NCBI RefSeq assembly: GCF_000247815.1
Contig: NC_021674.1
Span: forward strand, 75,906,059-75,970,058
Length of the DNA stretch: 64,000 nucleotides
Source of the DNA: Ficedula albicollis
Taxonomy: Eukaryota; Chordata; Aves; Passeriformes; Muscicapidae
Reading direction: 5' to 3'
The notes under the pieces were generated by a model. The model did not search any database and had not been told where the DNA came from. It saw nothing but the letters and a program-made list of their open reading frames with translations. Below, piece after piece: positions 53,201 to 62,200 of this stretch; position 1 is the stretch's first letter; the number at the start of each line of letters is the position of its first letter. The translations under genes and the position numbers were made by a program.

Positions 53201-56200
53201 GTCCCTCTCCTGTGACCTAAGTCAGGCCCTATTCCTTTTTTCATTCTTTCTTCCTCTCCTGAAGCTCTGTATTGATTCACTGTTCTGGCTCTGAGTCTTA
53301 CAGACAGAAGTACCAGAACAAGTGAGTAGGGCATGCTATAACTGTGAGGGCAGGAAAAGGAGCTGTCAGGATAAGGAAGAAGCAGTGGGAATTTTTGAAT
53401 TGATATGGGTCAAGTTCCTGAATCGTGAAATCACAGCTGTAGTGTAACTTTCTGTAGATCTGTCCTTTCATTTATATTTGTTCCATAAACAGTCTGTGGA
53501 CTGTCATTTGCTACTGTTGTCTCTTTCAGTATCTTTTTTTCTTGTGATGCGAAAATGTAAAGTCACCAAGTAGTTACATATTGTTGGATGAGGAGTAGTG
53601 CATCCTTTAAAAATTTTTTTTTTTAAATTTTCTTGGTACTTTCCGGAGTTATATGTGAAATTGTCATCAAGCTATACCATTTACCAGTTTTATCAGTAGC
53701 GGAGGAGGATGGAGCACAATGCTGGAAGGTAGTTATATTTCAATTACCAAAGCATAAAATGCTCTTTATTGCAAGTTGCAAACTGTTGTTTAAAGGACAG
53801 CTATCTGCAGAATAATGTGCAAGGCTTAACAGCTGTGGTAGTAGAGGGAACGAGTAAGGCAGGACAATGGTAGAAGTACTATATTCACACATGGACTTAT
53901 CTGCAGAGGCTATATATGTAGCTGTATGTAAGAGGTGATTGTTGGATCTCCTAGAAATGTATGTTGGCCTTGTTCCCTTTTTTTTCCCCCTGAGAACGAC
54001 CTTGGTTGCAAATCCTTCTACCCTTTTCTTTCCCCCTTTGCATAAATAGATGGAAAAGAAATAAGCAAGAAAATGTAAGATTATACTTTTTTCTTCCTTC
54101 TTACCCCTTATAGCTTTTTTTTTACAGAACACTAAAGAAAGAAACTGTAAGGCATGCTGCTCAGAGTAATAAAAAATGCCTGAATGTTTTGAATCTCCAT
54201 TAAAAGTGAAGGCTGGGATTGCACATGAGTCACTTAAAGTGGTTCAAGTTGCATACTTTTTATTTTTTGCTTTTTATTAGCTTTCTGAGGGCTAATTTTT
54301 AGGACAGATACCAAGTACATTCATAACAAAAAAGCTCTTTTTGGTGATTGCTGTACTCTGTCATGAAATTAAATATTTCTGGAAATATTTTGCCTTCTTA
54401 CTTTCATGTTACTATGTAGTGTTTCCTCTAAGGGATACAAATGCTTTTTCATGTTGATAATTATTTTTCAGAAACAGAAGGAACCCAATTGGAAATTTGT
54501 GGAGGAACTCCTTAAAAAATCCACTGATACTCAAGTAAGTGTATGAAGAAAAGAATAATGAACAAGGAAAGTGTCAGAGATGCTTTCAGGAAAAGACAGT
54601 GCATGAAACAAAGTCCAACTAACAAGTGTATTTTTGGAGTTGTAGTGTTTTTATCACTGGTAAATGAACAACCTTGACATAGCTAAACTATGACAGTGTA
54701 CAGTTCCCTCCTTGTTAGCAGTTCCACTTGCTTTAAAGTGCTTGTGCTTGATGCTAAATTGTCAGATAAAGAAAAAAGATAATTATCCTGGAAGGGTAGT
54801 ATATGGCTTCTCAGACAAGATGTATTCAGAATAAGAACTGGATGCTTAGAAAATGTAAATCAGATACTGAATGTAAGAATATCAAGTTGAGGAGACATGA
54901 TGAAGGAGATAGTCAGTTGCATTGAAAATTCAGCTATATCCTCATCACAGCGGGAAGGTGACTTGCCTTGCTGAGCAATTTGTCTTACAGGCTTGAATCA
55001 AACTCTTACTGATAAGGTTCTAGTTTCTGAGCACTCATTTCATACCTTATCATTTTTCTTTCTGCAGAACTGTTAATGCAATGCTTCATGGCCCAGAGGT
55101 CAGAATTGACCTCCTTTTAATATGCTTTTAAATATGCTGTTCATCAAGTTTTTTAAATAAGTTACATTATAGCTCTGTAAATTTGTACTGAAGTTGCAAT
55201 GTACAAATTGCAAATATTGTATCTGTAATGCCTGTAAAAATAATTTCTTTCTTTATGTATGTTTGAGACAAAAATAAACTTGTTTGTTTTTTCAGTTGGT
55301 ATATGAAATTAAGAAAAATCCTGCCAAGTTCTGTTATTGAAAGCAGAAGGGGAGTCAGTTCTTTCCATTTTTTAAATTATTATAACTTTCTTGCTCATGG
55401 AGGAGTAACAACCATAGTTAAAGCTGGAATATGGAACATGAACTTGTTACAACTTTTCGACAAGAAAATATTTGTGACTTTTGGGAGAGTTGAAATGATA
55501 GCATGATTTTTCAGGTTTTTAATACTTTAAAATAAGCTCTAATGCTTGGCTATGTAGTCTTTCAACTTAAAAGATTAAGTATTTTGAGTGATTTTACAGT
55601 ATATGACTGAAAATACAGACTATGCATATACATTAAAACCATAAGTGATGACATTTCTTATTGGATGTTCATCATTCTGAGAGAGAAATTGGAGAGATTT
55701 AGATAAGATGCATAAAAACTGAGTGGCCTATTAGCTGCCTTCCTGCTTGCGTCTTCTGTATGGCAGCAACCTGACACATTTTTAGTTGATTTTCTTTTCT
55801 TCAAAATAATCCCTTTTTCTTGTAAGTGTTTATTATTTTGAATAAAGATTACTTCAAAGCAGAACATACATAAAATGCAGAGTTTTTGATACTGTTAAAA
55901 AAGTACTGAGCTGTATTCAATTAGAAAGGCAGCTAAGTGGCCAAGTTCAGAAGACTTGCATATTGAATCAGTCAAGACACAGTAATATTAATCAAATATG
56001 TGTTTTCATTTCCAAAGGCAACCACTGTTGGAATTAAAACAAACCCTCATTTGCCAAAGATGTGGTTGTAACTATTACCAGCCATGTAAGGAGCCATCTA
56101 GTTTATTTCCTTTTTTTATTTGTTCATTATTTTTTCTTGCATTATGGAGTTAGCTGCCCAAGGAAAGTGCTCCTTGGGGAACATTAATTCCTATATGTGC

Positions 56201-59200
56201 ATGCATGAGTGAATGTAGTGCTTCGTTAAAACATGTATCCTGCTCCCTATCTCTGCACAGCAGCCTTCTTGACCAAGTCTAGGAAGAATTCTTTTGCCAG
56301 TAGACATATGTTTCCTCTGTTGATATGTCGTCTTCAAGTGGCCACTCCTACTTTTTATCTTATCCTTTTGCATCTCTTAATTATTTTTGAGTCCAGAAAA
56401 TGTAATATGTTTCTTCTGTTGATATGTCGTCTTCAAGTGGCCACTCCTACTTTTTATCTTATCCTTTTGCATCTCTTAATTATTTCTGAGTCCAGAAAAT
56501 GTAATAATGAGATGCACAATGAGATATCAAGAAGTCGGTTATAGAATGAAACATGGAAAAGTGGGAAAAAGTGAAAATGATTATAGTACTCTTTGAATGA
56601 ACAGCAGGACAGAATTGATGATACTACCTGTTAACACTTAGCATGACTTTTTAGTTAATCCTATCTGAGCCGTCCTTTTCAGCATATAGCCTGTTATCTA
56701 CTAAAGATGCACAGCAATAACTGTGCAAAATGAATTAAAAGAAGTAATAGTGCTGAATCACCCATTTGCTAGAGAGGGCAGGAGTTGGTAGTTAAAAACT
56801 TCATTTTTAGGTGTATGGGAACTTGAAAACTAATCATATTTAGTAGTGTGTTCATCAGCCTCATAATCTTCTTGTACTTCTTACTCCCTAATTTTGCTAT
56901 AGCTTGTAGACTGCACTTGCTCAGAAGAATGGCAATTTACACTGAATGGGGGGAAATGAAGAAGAAATCAAGTATGTGTAGTTTTGTGTGTTCAAAAGCA
57001 TCGTAAAAAGATGCAGAACATAAATTTGTAAGGTAAATTGATAATCTCTCTCCTACCACTGACTGTTAATTTCTCTTCATGTGAGCTTCAAATTCTATGC
57101 AGTGAAAAGATGATTCAATGGGCACTGTTGCAGCCATTGAGGATAACTGCATCATGAAACAGCACAAGCTGGAGTTAGCTTTAACATCCTTAGAACAGCT
57201 AAATATTGGGATGCAAAAATGCCTAACCAGTGTTAAATCTGCAGCATTTTGGTAGTTTCAGTAATACTGTTGTGTTTAGTGGTCCATATGCGGGCAGTAG
57301 AGAGCCTAAACCATGTTAATCCAGAATATGCTGGATTTTGGGTGTAATGAAGACCTCCAGAAGAAGGTGCTGCATGTCCAGGTGAAAGTGGTAGAGTGGT
57401 GCTGCAGCGCCCTGTTCCAGATAGGAACCCCTTTAAAATTCAGTCAGCTTGCTGTTGAGCAGGGTGCTGCAGTGCCCTGTTCCAGATAGGAACTCCTTTA
57501 AAATTCAGTCAGCTTGCTGTTGAGCAAGGAAAAGGTGTGAAGGTGCTGTTCATTTCATGGGATCTATATGTGATGGGAAGTAAAAGTACCTTGTGAGAAG
57601 ATATGAGCAGTCATGGATACCTGGGCAAGTGTAGTGTGCTTCTTCCTTGAATATATGCTTTCAGCTTCTAACAGTTGGTCAACAGCTGAGTTCTTCAGCC
57701 AAAAATCACTCTCTTTATAAATTCTAGATGTGTAAATTCTAAACTACTCACGTGAAAAAACTTCCAGTTCTATCACATAAAAAGGGCATTTTTGGGGAAA
57801 CTAGTTATATGAGATGTTTCCTACCTTTTGTGTAATTTGGAATTCTCTTACAAAAGAATACAAAAAGCTGGTTTACAATTCTTTATGTACTACAAAATGA
57901 ATGTTGTTGCTGTAGTAGCAGTATTATCATACTGTGTTTGTCTACTTGGCAACATCAAACTGACTAAATTTATGGCTTGTCAGAATAAGAAGAATTTGTG
58001 TTTATAAAGTTTTATTGTGAGAATCAAAAGCTTTTTAGTTCACAAGAACTAATAGCAGTCTGTCTTATTAGACCTCTCGTTTTAGAAAAGAAATGCTTTG
58101 TGCTATTTCATTTCTGCCTCAATTTTGTTACACTTTCATTGTATTTTTTGTTTAATTCTACCTTGAGAGATAGGGAAGTATTTCTTGAGTTTTTAGGAAA
58201 ACCAATTTTGTTACTACAGTAGGAGGGCATAAGAGAAAAATGTTATGTTTAGATAGTACTATCATTTTGATAGTATCAGGTGTTCCTCCCTTCTGTGATA
58301 AATTAAAAGCTGACTACCTCAAGAGTTCTGATAGTATTTCCAGCAGTGCAAGAGACCATTTTAAGCAAAAGAGCTATGAGAGAATCCATTAATCCCAGGG
58401 ATATTTGACATCTGGATAACTCTTTGATATTAAATTTGAGATAAAGCCTTCAGTGCTATCTTGGTTTTGGAAACTGTTCTAAGACTATTGTTGGACAGAT
58501 AAATAATGATTCAAATTGAAGCTGCTCAACTGCTGTGTTTATTGTTGAATTAATTTAACTGAAGCAGTCATTGTTTGTTGAATTAGATCCTAAACATAAC
58601 CCTAGACTCAGAATATAACTTTAAGACTAAGCATTCCCTTTATGAATGGTGTGTGTTTTGGTGTTTTTGTTTTGTTTGGTTTGGTTTTTTTTGCATCCTT
58701 GTAGCTGGGTAGATCCCTCTAGAGAAATAAGTATGTTCAGCTGCAGGTTTTTTTGTTTTACATCAAGACTCCTGCTTTTATTTGTGAAAAGAGAACAGCA
58801 GCTGTTCTTTCCCTTGCTAGTGGATTTAAAGATTGTTATTTTTTGGGAAGTCTTTTGAATTAATAGTTATGTCATACATATTAAAAAAAATACTTGAGTA
58901 TCACCTTTCATTTGTACATTTCATTTTATTACACTTGAATTGCTATTGTGGAGGGGGGGGGGGGGGGCATTTCATTTTATTACACTTGAATTGCTATTGT
59001 GGATATTTTTAGTGAGTCTTTACTGGAAAGTTACTTCCCTATTTCTTTGAGTTTTGTATCTTACACGTTGTGTCTTGAATATATTAATTTTCTATGAAAA
59101 CATATTTCCAGTTTTTCATGTTGTTTTAGGAATATACCACTTTAGAAGCCATATGCCCTACATTAATTGTTCATATGAAGGCAGATGTGGTTAGAAGTTA

Positions 59201-62200
59201 TTATAGGTGATTGTATAATTGTTTGCAGTGTTGTGGTAAAGTGTAGCAAGTCAAGTTTTCCACATGAATGTATAGCCAGGTAGAGACAAGTTAATGAGTG
59301 AGACTCATTTGTGTGGCATTGAAAACAGGAAAAAAGCCCAGTCAAAGACATTGGAAGCCATCAGAAGTAGCACTGTAAGTCATAGAATCATGGAATGGTT
59401 TGGTTTGGGAAGGACCTTAATGATCATCTTCCCATATCCCAGCTGTGGGGTAGAAGCGTTAGACTCGTACGTGTAAAAGTCTACTCTTTAAACAACTGCA
59501 CACCAGCTGGTCCATTAAACCACTTTTGCAGGCAGTGAAGACAATAAAGTCCTTACAGGAGTAATCATCCTAAAGTAGATGCCTAAAATAGGCTAGGTTA
59601 AACACATGATATTAGTCAGAGCATGGTGCTCTTAATGTCCTACCTCCCATGAAAGTTCAGTTTTGTTGTCACTAAAAGCTGCATCACAAGAATTCCACTT
59701 TTATTATCCCACAATTGCAACCTGAATGCTTCACTGTGTTCAAATTGTTTGGTATTTCCTATTTTCTTTCCTATGAACCTTTTCAGAAGCCTTTCCAACC
59801 TAAATGATTCCATGATTCTGGGGTGAACCAGCATTGGCTGGTTTGCGGGGTGAAATTGTCAGCTTTTATCTTTGAGTTCATTGCTTGTATTAGCAGATGC
59901 ATTTACTCAACAGTATATAATTAAAAGTATTTTTTATATTAGGAAATTACTTTGTATAGTCTGGTACGTTAGTTTTATGTATCCTACATGTTAATTTCTT
60001 ACTTCCTTTTCAAGACTCGTGTGTTAGAGGAACACTTACGAATGCATCTTCAGTGCTGTTTGACTCTGTGTAGTTTCTGGGATTTGAACCTATCTATTGT
60101 CACCATACTCTGGGATTATTACAGCAAGAATCTGGTAAGTAGATGAATATATAAAAATGTAGAATTGTAGACTGTAGACAGTCCTTGATTTTTGCTGATT
60201 ATTTCTGATTTTCCTGTAGCCAAGTTTGATTGCTATACTTCTGTAAAACTACCTAGTCAGTGGCAGTATCCTTAAATTTGCTATGTTTGTTTAATGAAAT
60301 CATGTTTAAATTTGTTATGGTCCATTATATTATGAAATTATAGGCTATGGTAATGTATTTTAAGTCTTATTTTTCATCAGGTCTGCTCAGCTTAGGATCT
60401 TGTAAAAATGCTTTGCACATGGTTACAATACATTTTTGTTTTAGCTGTGGTAGGAGCACATCCTTTTGTTCCTGTGAAGAAGTACATCTTAATGCCTTTG
60501 TATTATTGGCATTTATTGTTATTTATAATATTTTGTTTTCATCTGTTCTTTCAGAATAGCTGCTTTACTGTTCCTTGGCTTGGTCTGAAGGATCTGGCAA
60601 ATGTTAGTAAGACTTCTTTGTCAATGCTTGAGTTAGTGAAACGCTGCTGCTGCGAACAGCAGATCCCTTCTCTGTTCAACTCCAGCAACAGTTACTTCAT
60701 TTTCCTCAGCATTTTGGCACGGATTATGAAAGAAGAAAACAATGGTGTGCATCCTTGGAAACAACTTAAAGGACGGTATGGATGCTATTTAGTTTGTCTC
60801 ATTTTGTAACAAGTGTAATGGGTCGGGGACCATTCCAGCCCCATGTGAAGCAGAGGGGACTCTGCTCATGACAAAGTAAAGGGGGTGAGGGATCCAGGGT
60901 GACTCATAATTTGAAGAAAGCAGTTGTTTCCTGAAGTTTCTGTTGCCAGCTGAGGCTGTAACTGGGTCCAAGAATCACCTTGGCATCCATAGTGTGGGAT
61001 GATTTACCTCGTCCCACTGGCCAGGAATTCAGTAGACTGGCAACCAGTGCAGTGGTACAACCCGTTTGCCAGACATATAATGTAATTAAAGCACAGAAAT
61101 TGTGTTTGAGCTGCATGTCAGCCAGTGTTGTGTTGTTCAAGAACATGCAGACTGACACTTGCTAGACCCACACTTTCATTTAAATATTTTATTTCTTTTC
61201 AGTGGTTTTTTTTTAAATTTCTCATAATATTTTTGTGAGGATTTTAATTTTTCACTTAATTTTGAAACATACTAATTAAGTCCAGTCAGTCAGGATATAA
61301 TAAAACATAAAATATATATGCTCTAAATGAGACTTAGTGTTTTAGATGCTTATTGAATCCATGAGACTTTTCTTATAGTAATGAGCTAGCACATGTAATG
61401 ATTAGTATAGTCTTCATTAGATAGAGAAAACAAACAGTTTTGGTTTAGGGTTTTGAGGTTTTTAAAAAGATTTTATTAAGTATTAATATAATAATTAAAA
61501 CTTTATTAAACACTAGTAAGATTGTCATGTACACAAGTAATAAACATTTAAAAATGCCCATGTGTATACTCACCTTACAAAATTGTGGTATTTTTCTTCC
61601 AGGAAAGAAGGCTATCAGAAAAAAACAGGATGCCTAATGTCTATGTACACTTCAGAAGTTGTTATAGTCACTGTATGGTCACTGGGTTTATAAATGGGTG
61701 CAGTTACATAGGAACAAATATGTTGTTGGATTCTGTATCGGTGTCTTGCTTTTTTAAAAAATTGTAATTAGCCAACTCTGTTCTTACTGAAATGAAATTA
61801 TACTTACATTTTTGTGCTCCTATAGCTTGTTACTTTCCCTAATTTAAGAGGGGGAATAATAACACACAACACACAGTCTGTTCGACCAGTTTTCTTCATT
61901 TCTACCTTGAAAGAATCAATTACACAAGTTGCAAAATTTAACAGCCTACGGCTATGATTTTGGGATGAACTCTGTTTTCAGCAGTTAACCAAGCATTAAT
62001 TGATGCTTGAAAAACATAAATGCCTGTCAGTAGTAATCTACTACTAAACAACATTAATTGGATTTGCTGTAATTTTTGGTGGCTAGATTTGATAACCTCA
62101 ACACCACTTCCAACTATTTTCCAGGTGACAGAATAGGAAAACAGCATTTATGGATGTTTAGCTACTGTAGGTGGAACTTATTTTAAAGTAAAGGTGAAGG

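Noticed and set aside
55070..55300. 3'UTR-like AT-rich stretch with AATAAA at 55273
   Set aside because: It could be an intronic polyadenylation site or a processed-transcript tail, but no coding body, poly-A tail or downstream GU-rich element supports it.
55303..55506. 67-codon frame preceded by a good acceptor (ttttttcag at 55295)
   Set aside because: Does not match MMS22L between exons 10 and 11, which already join in frame and in agreement with the family.
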